Shown: positions 49,901 through 58,674 of the stretch, piece by piece
Numbering within the stretch: position 1 is the stretch's first letter
Layout of the letters: every line of letters starts with the position of its first letter
DNA from: Acidovorax sp. NCPPB 4044
Lineage (GTDB): Bacteria > Pseudomonadota > Gammaproteobacteria > Burkholderiales > Burkholderiaceae_C
NCBI RefSeq assembly: GCF_028069655.1
Contig: NZ_JAMCOS010000001.1
Coordinates: 4,432,001 to 4,496,000, forward strand
Length of the DNA: 64,000 bases
Reading direction: 5' to 3'
Notes under the pieces: generated by a model
What the model was told of the DNA's origin: nothing
What the model saw: the letters and a program-made list of their open reading frames with translations, nothing else
Databases searched by the model: none
Program-made: the position numbers and the translations under genes

Positions 49901-49923
49901 CCGCCGGCCACGGGGTCCGGCGG
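49901..49923 (+). terminator. GC hairpin after gatB
   Basis: CCGCCGG pairs with CCGGCGG (7 bp, 9-nt loop) 21 bp after the gatB stop. No U-run follows, so its role is uncertain. Confidence 0.35.
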
Positions 49924-49958
49924 TACTGAGAGGCACACAGCCGAGGTCGGCGCAGCGC

Positions 49959-50633
49959 TCAGGGCGCGGCCGGCACCGGCACGCGCTGCTGCCCGGCCCA
50001 GAGCTGGCGCAGCACGGCCAGTTCCGCATCGAAGCGCTGGTGCACCCGGCGCTTTTCCTGTTCCTGCGCGGCGATGAAACGCTGCTGCTCGGCCACCGCA
50101 TCCTCCTGTTCGGCGATCTGGCGGCGCAGCGCCATGGGCGCCTTGGCCGGATCGCGGCGGTAGAACTCCATCTCGGCATCGAGCCCCTTGCGCTGGCGGC
50201 GCAGCTCTGCCACGCGCTTCTCGGCCACGGCGGTCACGTCGTCGACCTGCGCAATGGCCGCGGCGCGCTCGGCATCGTGCGCGGCCTGGTCCGGATAGCG
50301 TGCGACCAGCACGCGCTCGCGGCGCCGCTCATCGGCAATGCGGGCGCGCTCCTCGGCGTCCTTGCGGCGCTGGGCTTCCAGGGCGGAGCGTTCCTGGTCG
50401 GTGAGCACGGGGCCGACCCGGGCGCGCTCGGTACCCGACGGGCTCAGCACGCGCTGTTCCCGGTCGGAGCATTCGGCGATCGGCCGGTCGGCCGTGAGGC
50501 GCCGGCCCTTGGCATCCACGCAGGTATAGATGCCACCGGCGCCGGGCTGCGGCTGAGCGCCCGCGGAAGTCGAGCACAGAGCGGTCAATACCGCCGCTCC
50601 GCCGCCCATGCTCCAGATGGCCAGTTTCTTCAC
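49959..50633 (-). CDS. Exported protein with DUF4124-like start and long coiled coil
   Basis: The 224-residue product begins at GTG with AAGGA 9 bases upstream. It has a signal peptide (KKLAIWSMGGGAAVLTALCSTSAGAQ), then IYTCVDAKGRRLTADRPIAECSDRE, the short beta module with two Cys found in DUF4124 proteins. A charged helix with repeated E, R and Q (about 85-200) predicts a coiled coil. Function unknown; probably periplasmic. The longer frame upstream overlaps pyrE and is rejected. Confidence 0.75.
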   Translation of the reverse strand: MKKLAIWSMGGGAAVLTALCSTSAGAQPQPGAGGIYTCVDAKGRRLTADRPIAECSDREQRVLSPSGTERARVGPVLTDQERSALEAQRRKDAEERARIADERRRERVLVARYPDQAAHDAERAAAIAQVDDVTAVAEKRVAELRRQRKGLDAEMEFYRRDPAKAPMALRRQIAEQEDAVAEQQRFIAAQEQEKRRVHQRFDAELAVLRQLWAGQQRVPVPAAP

Positions 50634-50694
50634 CTGAGGGATTCCTTTGTTGTCCCGCTTCCCTGCGCCGCCCGACCGGGGCCGGCGCAGGGAT

Positions 50695-51417
50695 TCAGAC
50701 GCCGTAGCGCTGGCGGTAGGCCAGCACGCGTTCGTGGTGGGACGCCATCTCGGAGCCTCCACGCTCCTGAAGATACTGCAATAAATCTGCCAGCTTGGCG
50801 ATGGTGCAGACCTGCATGCCCAGTTGCTCGCGCACGTACTGGACCGCACTGTGGTCGACATCGCGGCCGCCGTCCGTCGCCTTCTCCTGGCGGTCGAGGG
50901 CGATGGCCATGGCATGCGGCACCGCACCGGCAGCACGGATGAGCGCAATGGATTCGCGCGCGGCGGTCCCTGCGGACATCACGTCGTCCACGATGAGCAC
51001 CCGGCCCTGCAGAGGCGCACCCACCAGCGTGCCGCCTTCCCCGTGGTCCTTGGCTTCCTTGCGGTTGTAGGCAAAGGGCACGTTGCGCCCGTGGCGCGCC
51101 AGCTCCACCGCCACGGTGGCGGCCAGGGGAATGCCCTTGTAGGCCGGGCCGAAGACCATGTCGAACTCGATCCCGCTCGCCAGCAGGGCTTTTGCATAGA
51201 ATCCCGCGAGCCGGCCCATCTTGGCGCCGTCGTCGAAGAGCCCCGCATTGAAGAAGTAGGGGCTCATCCGGCCCGCCTTGGTCTTGAATTCGCCGAAGCG
51301 CAGCACCCCTGCCTCCACGGCGAAGTGCACGAATTCCTGCGCAAGGTGGTCCGGCGAACCGCCTTCACCCTCCACCACCGCCCCCGCCTGCTGCTGCCGC
51401 GTGCCGTCTGCCACCAT
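50695..51417 (-). CDS. pyrE: Orotate phosphoribosyltransferase
   Basis: The 240-residue enzyme has RFGEFKTKAGRMSPYFFNAGLFDDG, FGPAYKGIPLAATVAVELARHGRNVPFAYNRKEAKDHGEGG and the PRPP motif VLIVDDVMSAGTAARES. It joins orotate to PRPP in pyrimidine synthesis. The first 20 residues precede the conserved core, so a later start cannot be excluded. As called, the ATG overlaps the divergent exonuclease ATG within CCATGG. Confidence 0.94.
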   Translation of the reverse strand: MVADGTRQQQAGAVVEGEGGSPDHLAQEFVHFAVEAGVLRFGEFKTKAGRMSPYFFNAGLFDDGAKMGRLAGFYAKALLASGIEFDMVFGPAYKGIPLAATVAVELARHGRNVPFAYNRKEAKDHGEGGTLVGAPLQGRVLIVDDVMSAGTAARESIALIRAAGAVPHAMAIALDRQEKATDGGRDVDHSAVQYVREQLGMQVCTIAKLADLLQYLQERGGSEMASHHERVLAYRQRYGV

Positions 51418-52231
51418 GGATGTTTCCCTTTTCAAATTGACCAGCCTGAACCTCAACGGCATCCGTTCCGCCACTTCGAAAGGGGTGGAAGCCTGGATCG
51501 CCGAAACGCGGCCGGATTGTATTTGCGTGCAGGAAATCAAGGCCCAGTCGGCCGATATGGAAGGCCGCTTCGAGACCCTGGCGGGACTGAAGGGGCACTT
51601 CCATTACGCGACCAAGAAAGGCTATTCGGGCGTGGGCATCTACACGCGCCACGAACCCAGCGACGTGCGCGTGGGCTACGGATCGACCGAGTTCGACGCC
51701 GAAGGCCGCTACGTGGAGGCCCGCTTCGACACCCCTGCGCGCAAGCTTTCGGTGGTCAGCGCCTATTTCCCGAGCGGCTCGTCCGGGCCGGAGCGCCAGC
51801 TGGCCAAGTTCCGCTTCCTGGCCGAGTTCCACGTGCACCTCATGCGCCTGAAGGAAGAGCGCGAATTCATCCTGTGCGGCGACGTGAACATTGCTCACCA
51901 GCAGATCGACCTCAAGAACTGGCGCAGCAACCAGAAGAACAGCGGCTTCCTGCCCGAAGAGCGCGAGTGGATGACAAAGTTGTTGCACAAGACCGACCTC
52001 GGCGGCGGGCTGGTGGACGTCTACCGACTCCTGCGGCCGGACACCACCGAAGCTGCCTACACGTGGTGGAGCAACCGCGGGCAGGCCTATGCGAACAACG
52101 TGGGCTGGCGGCTCGACTACCACCTGGCCACCCCGGCCATCGCCGCGCTGGCGCGCAACGAGCACATCTACAAGGACGTGAAGTTCTCCGACCACGCACC
52201 GATCACGGTGGACTACGAACTCGGTTGGTGA
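51416..52231 (+). CDS. xthA: Exodeoxyribonuclease III family AP endonuclease
   Basis: The 271-residue protein has LTSLNLNGIRSATSKGVEAWI, CVQEIKAQSADM (metal Glu), GVGIYTRHEPS, FILCGDVNIAHQQIDLKNW and the terminal YKDVKFSDHAPITVDYEL (catalytic SDHAP). It incises abasic sites and acts as a 3' exonuclease in DNA repair. Residues 1-6 (MDVSLF) precede the family start KLTSLN; the ATG shares two bases with the pyrE ATG on the other strand. Confidence 0.94.
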   Translation: MDVSLFKLTSLNLNGIRSATSKGVEAWIAETRPDCICVQEIKAQSADMEGRFETLAGLKGHFHYATKKGYSGVGIYTRHEPSDVRVGYGSTEFDAEGRYVEARFDTPARKLSVVSAYFPSGSSGPERQLAKFRFLAEFHVHLMRLKEEREFILCGDVNIAHQQIDLKNWRSNQKNSGFLPEEREWMTKLLHKTDLGGGLVDVYRLLRPDTTEAAYTWWSNRGQAYANNVGWRLDYHLATPAIAALARNEHIYKDVKFSDHAPITVDYELGW

Positions 52232-52333
52232 TCGCCCGGCGGCGAAGAGATCGCAGCCCGCATCGGCGGCGACAGGGTCCTCCGCGGCATCGAACGCATG
52301 AACGCCCTTCGGACTGCCCCGCAGTGCGACCGC

Positions 52334-52756
52334 TCAATCCCAGTCGGGTGCCAGCCCTTCCGGGTCCACCAGCCGTCCGCCGCGGTCCAGCGCTGCGATG
52401 CGCTGCATCTGCTCAGGGCGCAGCACCCATTGCGATGCACGCAGGTTGCTCTCCAGGTGCGCGCGCTGGGTGGACGACGGAATCACCGCAAACCCCGACT
52501 GCATCGCCCACGCCAGCACCACCTGTGCCGGCGTGGCGCTGCACTCCTGCGCAATGCCCTGGATGACCGGATCCTTCAGCATCTGGCCGTAGCCCAGCGT
52601 CATGTACGACGTGGTGTGGATGCCCTGGCTGCGGGCGAAATCCACCACCCTGCGGTTCTGCAGGTAGGGGTGCAGTTCGATCTGGTTCGTGGCGATGGCG
52701 CCGGCCCCCACGGCGGCGATGGCTTCCTGGAGCAGCGCGACCGTGAAGTTGGACAC
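52334..52756 (-). pseudogene. 5'-truncated aldo/keto reductase
   Basis: About 140 residues of AKR C-terminal sequence are intact: [61 protein letters not shown] and [18 protein letters not shown]. The N-terminal half with the catalytic Asp/Tyr/Lys is missing: homology stops at the GTG near 52756, where VSN would follow the GV of intact members. The remaining open frame upstream does not resemble an AKR. Confidence 0.8.
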
Positions 52757-52854
52757 GCGGCTCGGACAGCATGCGGGCCTTTTGCCGCAGCGAGGCTGGC
52801 CGCCGCTTCCTCGACTTTCTGGCCGACCGCATGGCCCGCAATGCGCTGCGCTGA
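52757..52854 (+). pseudogene. 3' remnant of a divergent gene, possibly a LysR regulator
   Basis: Forward of the AKR break a short frame reads [30 protein letters not shown] and stops at 52852-52854. [11 protein letters not shown] resembles the last helix of LysR regulators, which are often divergent from AKR genes. Both 5' halves are lost at the same point (about 52757). The family call is weak because only about 30 residues remain. Confidence 0.4.
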
Positions 52855-52889
52855 CGGCGCGCGAAGCGCTCGGCCCGTTCCGCGCCCGC

Positions 52890-53918
52890 TCAGGCGTCGA
52901 GCGCGTCTCCCGTCGCGTAGAAGCGCCCGCCCGCGACGTAGTGCAGGCTGCGCCAGCCCGGGTCGGCGGACTCGAAATGCCAGTGGCCATCGCGGAACAC
53001 GCGGTCGTCGGCCCAGGCACCGACCACTTCGCCGATGAAAAGGTCGTAGGCCTGCTGGTTGTGCGGCTCCGGCACGACGCGGCAGGCCAGCCAGGCGGAG
53101 CATCCGGCCACGAAAGGCAGGTCGTGGCCGGGCATGCCGAAGAGCCGGACGCCGGCCTCGGCCAGCTTGCCGGGCTCGTCGCGCTGGCTGCGGTGGCCCA
53201 CGCGGTGCGTGAGTTCGAGCAGCGCCGCCGTGGGCACCTGGATCACGAAGGTGCCTGCGCCCTCGACGAGTTCGCGGGTGCGGGTGGCCTTGTCCAGCAC
53301 CACCGTGAGCTTGGGCGGAGCGAAATCCAGCGCACACGCCCAGGCAGCGGCCATCACGTTGTCGGTGCCGCCGTGGCGCGCCGACACCAGCACCGTAGGC
53401 CCGTGGTTGAGCAGGCGGTAGGCCTTCTCCAGCGGGACCGGTGCGATGTGTGTTTCCGCCGGGTGGCCCGCTGCGGGCGCCAGCTCGCGCAGGTGGCGCT
53501 GCAGTCCGGCGTGCCCGGCCGAAAAAATGCCCTGGACCGCCTGCGCCAGAACGCCCTCGGGATCGGGAGCGCGCAGGTCGAAGCGCGCGGACCATTGCAG
53601 GACCGAGCGCGCCTGGCCCGTCAGCGGCAGTAGGCGCAACGTCGCCACATAGCGATCCACCGGCATGGGCGACGCTTCGATGCCGTAGGACAGCACGTAG
53701 CCCGCATCGTCCAGCGACAGGAGGCGCTCGCGCACCCGGCTGCCGTCGGGCAGTGCGAGCCAGCGCACGGCCCCGGCCGCATCTTGGGGATGCGCACCCT
53801 CGATGCCGCTGCCGGCCAGCTGCGGGTGCCATGCCCCGATCTCGCCGAAGCGCCTCACCACCTGCCACGCGCGATCGGCGCCAGCGTCGATCAGTGCGGA
53901 AAACTCCACCTGGGGCAT
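52890..53918 (-). CDS. SRPBCC-flavin reductase fusion protein
   Basis: The 342-residue protein has an N-terminal SRPBCC (polyketide cyclase-like) domain (about 1-145: [65 protein letters not shown]) and a C-terminal flavin reductase-like FMN-binding domain (about 160-342: [58 protein letters not shown]). Each domain is common alone; the fusion is unusual. Substrate unknown. ATG 53918 starts the first beta strand. Confidence 0.8.
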   Translation of the reverse strand: MPQVEFSALIDAGADRAWQVVRRFGEIGAWHPQLAGSGIEGAHPQDAAGAVRWLALPDGSRVRERLLSLDDAGYVLSYGIEASPMPVDRYVATLRLLPLTGQARSVLQWSARFDLRAPDPEGVLAQAVQGIFSAGHAGLQRHLRELAPAAGHPAETHIAPVPLEKAYRLLNHGPTVLVSARHGGTDNVMAAAWACALDFAPPKLTVVLDKATRTRELVEGAGTFVIQVPTAALLELTHRVGHRSQRDEPGKLAEAGVRLFGMPGHDLPFVAGCSAWLACRVVPEPHNQQAYDLFIGEVVGAWADDRVFRDGHWHFESADPGWRSLHYVAGGRFYATGDALDA

Positions 53919-54163
53919 GCCCGGTACCTCCGATGTGTGCGGCCCCTGCAGCGCACGGCAGACGTGGGCCTGGCAGCAGAGGCCGGTATGGATACTGCAC
54001 AGGCATCCCCCCAGTCGGCCAGCCGCCGTCCCGGGTCCCGTGCGTGCCCCCCGATTCTGGCCCCATGCCCCATCCTCCGGGACATCCAGCCAGAGACCGC
54101 ATGGAACGTTTCGACACCACCTCGTCCTCACAACCACAAGGCCGAGCCCTTAGACTGGGCCGC

Positions 54164-54688
54164 ATGTTCCTGGACTATGACCCCGACGACCTCGACGTCA
54201 CCATCTCGGAGTTGCTGGTTGCGACCAGCGACTCTGCCGACCCGGACCTTCCGCCCGCGGTGCCGGCGGTGCTGAAACTGCTGCGCAACCGCCTGGGCAT
54301 GGATGTGGCCTTCGTTTCCCAGATCGCGGACGGCCGCCGCACCATCAAGGCCGTGGACAGCGCGCCGGACTTCGCGCCGCTGCAGGAAGGCACGTCCGAC
54401 CCGGTCGAGGAAACCTGGTGCCAGCGGGTCGTCGAGGGCCGTTTGCCGGAGCGCATGGAGAATGCCGCAGCCTACGTGGCCTCCGGGAAGGCGCCGAAAC
54501 CGGAATTCCCCATCGGCACGCACCTCAGCACGCCGGTGCGCCTACCGGAAGGCACGGTATACGGCACGCTGTGCTGCTTCAGTCGCGGCGTCCGTGCCGA
54601 CGCCGACATCGACCGGCTGCGGTACACGGCGAACCTGCTCGCTTCCAGGCTCGCCCTGCGCCCGGAAGGCTCCCAGCCGGAGGATTGA
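54164..54688 (+). CDS. GAF-domain protein
   Basis: The 174-residue protein begins MFLDYDPDDLDVTISELLVAT and has a GAF-type fold: LLRNRLGMDVAFVSQIADGRRTIKAVDS, ENAAAYVASGKAPKPEFPIGTHLSTPVRLPEGTVYGTLCCFS. It probably senses a small molecule or redox state; no output domain is attached. An in-frame ATG at 54101 would add 21 residues; neither start has a strong ribosome site. Confidence 0.75.
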   Translation: MFLDYDPDDLDVTISELLVATSDSADPDLPPAVPAVLKLLRNRLGMDVAFVSQIADGRRTIKAVDSAPDFAPLQEGTSDPVEETWCQRVVEGRLPERMENAAAYVASGKAPKPEFPIGTHLSTPVRLPEGTVYGTLCCFSRGVRADADIDRLRYTANLLASRLALRPEGSQPED

Positions 54689-54771
54689 ACCCTCCGGGGC
54701 GAGCGCGCCGCGTTGGTAGCATGGCGCCGCGGGACACCGCCGTCCCGGCGCCCGGCTTTCCAGAACCTTCC

Positions 54772-55410
54772 ATGCTCCACTACCACACCCTCCCCGTCAC
54801 CGCCTTCCAGCAGAACTGCTCGCTCGTCTGGTGCGACGCCACGCAGGCCGCCGCCGTGATCGACCCGGGCGGCGATCTCGACCGGGTGCTGGCCGAGGTG
54901 GAGCGGCGCGGCCTGCGGCTGGAGCAGATCTGGCTCACGCATGCGCACATCGACCACGCGGGCGGGGCGGGAGAGCTGGCCGAGCGGCTGTCGCTGCCGA
55001 TCACCGGGCCGCACCCGGGCGACCAGTTCTGGATCGACGGGCTCGCGCAGCAGAGCGCGATGTTCGGCTTCCCGCCCGCGCGGCCCTTCACGCCCGCGCG
55101 CTGGCTGCACGACGGCGACACGGTGCAGATCGGCGAGGAGACGCTGCAGGTGCGCCACTGCCCCGGCCATACGCCGGGGCACGTGGTGTTCCACGCGCCG
55201 CAAATCGGGCGCGCTTTCGTGGGCGACGTGCTCTTCGCGGGCAGCATCGGCCGCACCGACTTCCCGCAGGGCAACCACCAGCAGCTCATCGACAGCATCA
55301 CCCAGAGGCTCTGGCCCATGGGCGATGCGACGGTGTTCATCCCGGGCCACGGGCCCGAGAGCAGCTTCGCGCGCGAGCGGCAGAGCAATCCCTACGTCGG
55401 CGGCACCTGA
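54772..55410 (+). CDS. Metallo-beta-lactamase fold hydrolase (glyoxalase II-like, YcbL type)
   Basis: The 212-residue protein has the HxHxDH motif THAHIDHAGG, further ligands in CPGHTPGHVVFHAP and GDVLFAGSIGRTDFPQGN, and the final GHGPESSFARERQSNPYV. Length and motifs match YcbL-type type II glyoxalases, which hydrolyse S-acyl glutathione esters. ATG 54772 is used. Confidence 0.9.
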   Translation: MLHYHTLPVTAFQQNCSLVWCDATQAAAVIDPGGDLDRVLAEVERRGLRLEQIWLTHAHIDHAGGAGELAERLSLPITGPHPGDQFWIDGLAQQSAMFGFPPARPFTPARWLHDGDTVQIGEETLQVRHCPGHTPGHVVFHAPQIGRAFVGDVLFAGSIGRTDFPQGNHQQLIDSITQRLWPMGDATVFIPGHGPESSFARERQSNPYVGGT

Positions 55411-55533
55411 CCCCTGCGCGCTCGGGCGGACGCTCCGCGGCCGGGCATCCGATGCGCCTTGTGGATGCGGTCACTACCGCCGCAGCGGGTGCGCCAAGCA
55501 ACCGCCACTCCGCCGCTCCGCCGCTCCACCAGA

Positions 55534-55584
55534 TTGCTATTAAATAAATAGCAAACTTCTTAATGAATCCGGCGGCATGGAGGG
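55534..55584. repeat. Dispersed GCTAT/ATAGC repeat, copy 7 (best preserved)
   Basis: TTGCTATT and AATAGCAA (perfect 8-bp arms) are followed by ACTTCTTAATGAATCC and GGCGGCATGGAGG. It sits between the convergent hydrolase and M48 protease genes. Confidence 0.8.
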
Positions 55585-55606
55585 CTTTTCACTCCCAACC
55601 CGGCCA

Positions 55607-56506
55607 TCAGCCGCGCCGGGCCGCCTGGTAGAGCCCCTGCACGCGCGGCACGTTCTGCTCCAGCTCGCGGATGCGCTCCGGGCCGCTCGGGTGGGTGGAG
55701 AGGAAGGCCAGGCCGCCCTGCCCGCCCGTGGCCTCGCCCATCTTGCGCCAGAGGGTCACGGCGGATTCGGGGTTGTAGCCGCCGCGCGCGGCCAGCTCCA
55801 GCCCGACGAGGTCGGCCTCGGTCTCGTCGCTGCGGCTGAACTTGAGCGAGATGAGCTGCGTGCCGAGGTTGGCGGCCGCGTTGCCCAGGTCACCCAGGCC
55901 CAGCAGCTGCGCGCCGAGCGACAGGCCCATGCTCGTGGCCTGCGTCTTGGCCAGGCGCGCGCGGGCGTGTTCGCGCAGCGCATGCGCCATCTCGTGGCCC
56001 ATGATCATGGCGGACTCGTCGTCGCTCAGCTTGAGCTGGTCGAGGATGCCGGTATAGAAAGCGATCTTGCCGCCGGGCATGCAGAAGGCGTTGATCTGCT
56101 TGCTGCCGATCAGGTTCACCTCCCACTTCCATTGCTTCGCGCGGTCGTTCCACTGCGGCGTGAACGGGATCAGGCGCTGGCCGATGGTGCGCAGGCGCTG
56201 CAGCTGCGGGTGCCCGTCGCCTGCCAGCGCGCGCTGCGCCTTCGCCTTGGCGAGCATCTGGTCGTATTGCTGGTCGGCCGCGGCTTCGAGTTGCTCGGCC
56301 GGCACGAGGCGGCGCATCGACGAGGCGGAGCCCACGTCCACCTGCGCCAGCACGGGGCCCGCGGCCGCGGCGCCGGCCGCCAGGAGGAAGCCGCGACGCG
56401 CGTTCCACGGGCCCGAGTGCAGCACCGCGCAGAAACGGCAGCCGGTGCCGGAATCGGGCGCATGGGAGACGGGCGCCGGGGAGGGGGTCGGATGGTCGTT
56501 CGGCAT
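55607..56506 (-). CDS. M48-family metalloprotease (BepA/Oma1-like), Tat-type leader
   Basis: The 299-residue protein has a twin-arginine leader (NARRGFLLAAGAAAAGPVLAQ) and the zinc site MGHEMAHALREHARARLAK with downstream SDETEADLVGLELAARGGYNPESAVTLW. It is likely a periplasmic quality-control protease. The N-terminal 40 residues before the RR are unusual for a Tat leader; an inner start closer to the RR may be used. Confidence 0.88.
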   Translation of the reverse strand: MPNDHPTPSPAPVSHAPDSGTGCRFCAVLHSGPWNARRGFLLAAGAAAAGPVLAQVDVGSASSMRRLVPAEQLEAAADQQYDQMLAKAKAQRALAGDGHPQLQRLRTIGQRLIPFTPQWNDRAKQWKWEVNLIGSKQINAFCMPGGKIAFYTGILDQLKLSDDESAMIMGHEMAHALREHARARLAKTQATSMGLSLGAQLLGLGDLGNAAANLGTQLISLKFSRSDETEADLVGLELAARGGYNPESAVTLWRKMGEATGGQGGLAFLSTHPSGPERIRELEQNVPRVQGLYQAARRG

Positions 56507-56572
56507 GATGGCCGGGAGTCTAGTGCGCCCCCGCACAGCGCGGCTGTAGGCCGGCGCGCAAAAACCGCCCGG

Positions 56573-57547
56573 TCAGGGGGCACGGGGGGAGCGCGCAGCG
56601 CGGATCTCCGCCCACACCACGATCAGCAGCCCGCCCAGCACGCCCGCCAGGCCCCACACCGCCATCATCGACGGCGTCTCGCCCACCACCGCCACGGCGA
56701 GCGCGAACGCGGTGACCGGCTCGGCCAGTGCCAGCGTGACCCCGGTGGCGCCGCTGATGTGCCGCAGCGCGTGGGTGAAGAGCAGGTACGCCACCCCCGT
56801 GGCCACCAGCCCCAGGTACAGCACGACGCCCCAGGTGCGCGCCGACACCGCCAGCGGCCCCGCCAGCGCGAAGGCGGCAGGCACGGAGATGAGCGCCGCC
56901 GTACCGAACACCGCCAGGTTGACGGCCCCCGGCGCCGCGCGCGCCGCCAGGCGCTGGTTGACGAGCGCATAGGCCGCGTACGACAGCCCCGCCAGCAGGC
57001 ACAGCGCGATGCCGCCCGGCGGCGCCTGCACGCTGGTGCGACCGTCCAGCGCCATCGCCGCGCCGCCCGCCACGCCCAGCAGCGTGCCGGCCCACCAGAC
57101 TGGCGCGGGCCAGCGCCGCTGAGCCACCGTCTGCAGCAGGCCGGCCCAGATGGGGCCGCTGCCGATCGCGATGGCCGTGCCCAGCGCCACACCGCTCGAC
57201 TTCACCCCGGCGAAGAAGCTCAGGTTGTAGGCGGCCACGCAGACCCCCGCCAGTGCCACCCAGCGCCAGGGCAGCGCCGCCATGCCGCGCGCGCCGCCGC
57301 CCCACAGCAGCAGCGCCGCGAAGAACGCGCTGGCGATCAGCAGCCGCAGCGCGCCCACCCACACCGGCGCCAGCCCCGAAGGCGCCAGGCTCTGCGCCGT
57401 GCCCGTGGTGCCCCAGAGCACCGCCGCCAGCAGCACCATGGCGATGCCGCGCGAGGCGCGCAGCAGGCCGGGCGCGTGCGGCGGGGCTGCTGCGGAAGGC
57501 GAAGAGGGCACGGACGAAGGAGAAGAAGAGGCGGCAGGGGACGGCAT
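56573..57547 (-). CDS. EamA/DMT-family transporter
   Basis: The 324-residue protein has ten helices in two EamA halves (GIAMVLLAAVLWGTTGTAQSLAP; ATGVAYLLFTHALRHISGATGVTLALAEPVTAFALAVAVVGETPSM). The AraC regulator gene lies upstream on the same strand (57802-58566), but 254 bp separate them, so control by it is only a possibility. Substrate unknown. Confidence 0.88.
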   Translation of the reverse strand: MPSPAASSSPSSVPSSPSAAAPPHAPGLLRASRGIAMVLLAAVLWGTTGTAQSLAPSGLAPVWVGALRLLIASAFFAALLLWGGGARGMAALPWRWVALAGVCVAAYNLSFFAGVKSSGVALGTAIAIGSGPIWAGLLQTVAQRRWPAPVWWAGTLLGVAGGAAMALDGRTSVQAPPGGIALCLLAGLSYAAYALVNQRLAARAAPGAVNLAVFGTAALISVPAAFALAGPLAVSARTWGVVLYLGLVATGVAYLLFTHALRHISGATGVTLALAEPVTAFALAVAVVGETPSMMAVWGLAGVLGGLLIVVWAEIRAARSPRAP

Positions 57548-57801
57548 GCCGCCAGCGTGCCACGGCCGGCGCCCCGGAAATGTCGCGCAACGCTCGGGGA
57601 GCGCAGCCAGGGGAATGGCCACGGCCGCGCTGCCCCGGCGATACGGGCCGCCATCCTCCCGGCTGCCTCTCGACCCATCGAATGGAATTCACCTTCGCAG
57701 ACCCCGCCCTGCTGGCCAGTGCCTTCCGCGGCAGGCCTTTGCATTGGGCGATGCAGTGCGGGCGCAGCGAGGGGCGCGGGCCGGCACCCCGCGGCGCGGC
57801 C

Positions 57802-58566
57802 TCACGGCCGTCGCAGCCCCCGTGCGCCGGTGCCGCGCTCGCGGCGCAGCGCGCTCGCCAATGCGCTGCCCGTGGCGTAGCCGCAGGCCAGGGCCACATC
57901 GTCCAGCCGCTGCCCGCGCGCCAGGCGCTGCGCGGCGGCATCCAGGCGCAGGCCGCGCAACCAGGCCTGCGGCGTGGTGCCCGCCAATTCCTGCCAGCGC
58001 GCATGGAACCGCTGCGGGCTCATGTGGCACAGGGCCGCCATGCGCGCCGTGGGCCACGGCTCGTGCAGCGCCGCCGACACGGCCTGCTGCAGGCGCTCCA
58101 GCGGCAGAGCGCGCCGCGCCAGGATGCGCGGCGCCCGGCCCAGCAGGGCGCAGAAATGGGCCGCCACCCGGGCGCCGTCGCCGACGGGCAGGGTCCACAC
58201 GCCCGGCAGCCCGGGCAAGGCGCCGCCCTCGGATTCCAGCGCCGCCGTGGCCAGCCCCAGGCCGCGCCGCGCCTCGGCCGGCACGGCGAAGCGGCGCAGC
58301 CGGTCCAGCCCCGGCTGCGGCGCGGCATCGATCACGCAGAAGCGCGCGCCGGGCAGCGCCAGGTAGCCGTGCACCGCCCCGGCCGGTATCACGATGCCGC
58401 AGGCGGCATCCACGAAGGCGGCGCGCCCCTGCACCTCCAGCTCCATGCGGCCCTGCAGGCCGATCAGCACCTGCGCATGGTCGTGCGCGTGCGCGGCGTG
58501 CTCGCCGCTGTAGCGGCGAAGGGTGCAGGAAAGCGGAAGGTCGGGGCCGGAGCGCATGGCCCGCAT
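57802..58566 (-). CDS. AraC-family transcriptional regulator
   Basis: The 254-residue protein has a cupin-like N-terminus (HAAHAHDHAQVLIGLQGRMELEVQGR, GIVIPAGAVHGYL) and an AraC double helix-turn-helix (about 165-250: ARMAALCHMSPQRFHARWQELAGTTPQAWLRGLRLDAAAQRLARGQ, LDDVALACGYATGSALASALRRE). It may regulate the EamA transporter downstream. ATG 58566 or 58557 is the start. Confidence 0.85.
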   Translation of the reverse strand: MRAMRSGPDLPLSCTLRRYSGEHAAHAHDHAQVLIGLQGRMELEVQGRAAFVDAACGIVIPAGAVHGYLALPGARFCVIDAAPQPGLDRLRRFAVPAEARRGLGLATAALESEGGALPGLPGVWTLPVGDGARVAAHFCALLGRAPRILARRALPLERLQQAVSAALHEPWPTARMAALCHMSPQRFHARWQELAGTTPQAWLRGLRLDAAAQRLARGQRLDDVALACGYATGSALASALRRERGTGARGLRRP

Positions 58567-58674
58567 GGTACGGCCGCCGGCCCGGCAGGCCCGGGCGCAG
58601 GCGCACGGATAATGCCGCGCAGGCCGCTCCGTGGCCCGGCCCGCGAGGGCATTGCACCTGCCCATCCTCCGCCC

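Noticed and set aside
49901..49923. Classical intrinsic terminator after gatB
   Set aside because: A hairpin is present but no T-run follows, so it is listed only as a GC hairpin with low confidence.
50634..50948. N-terminal extension of the DUF4124-like gene to an upstream ATG
   Set aside because: The added part is Arg/Ser-rich, overlaps pyrE in antisense, and would bury the signal peptide; the GTG at 50633 has a ribosome site.
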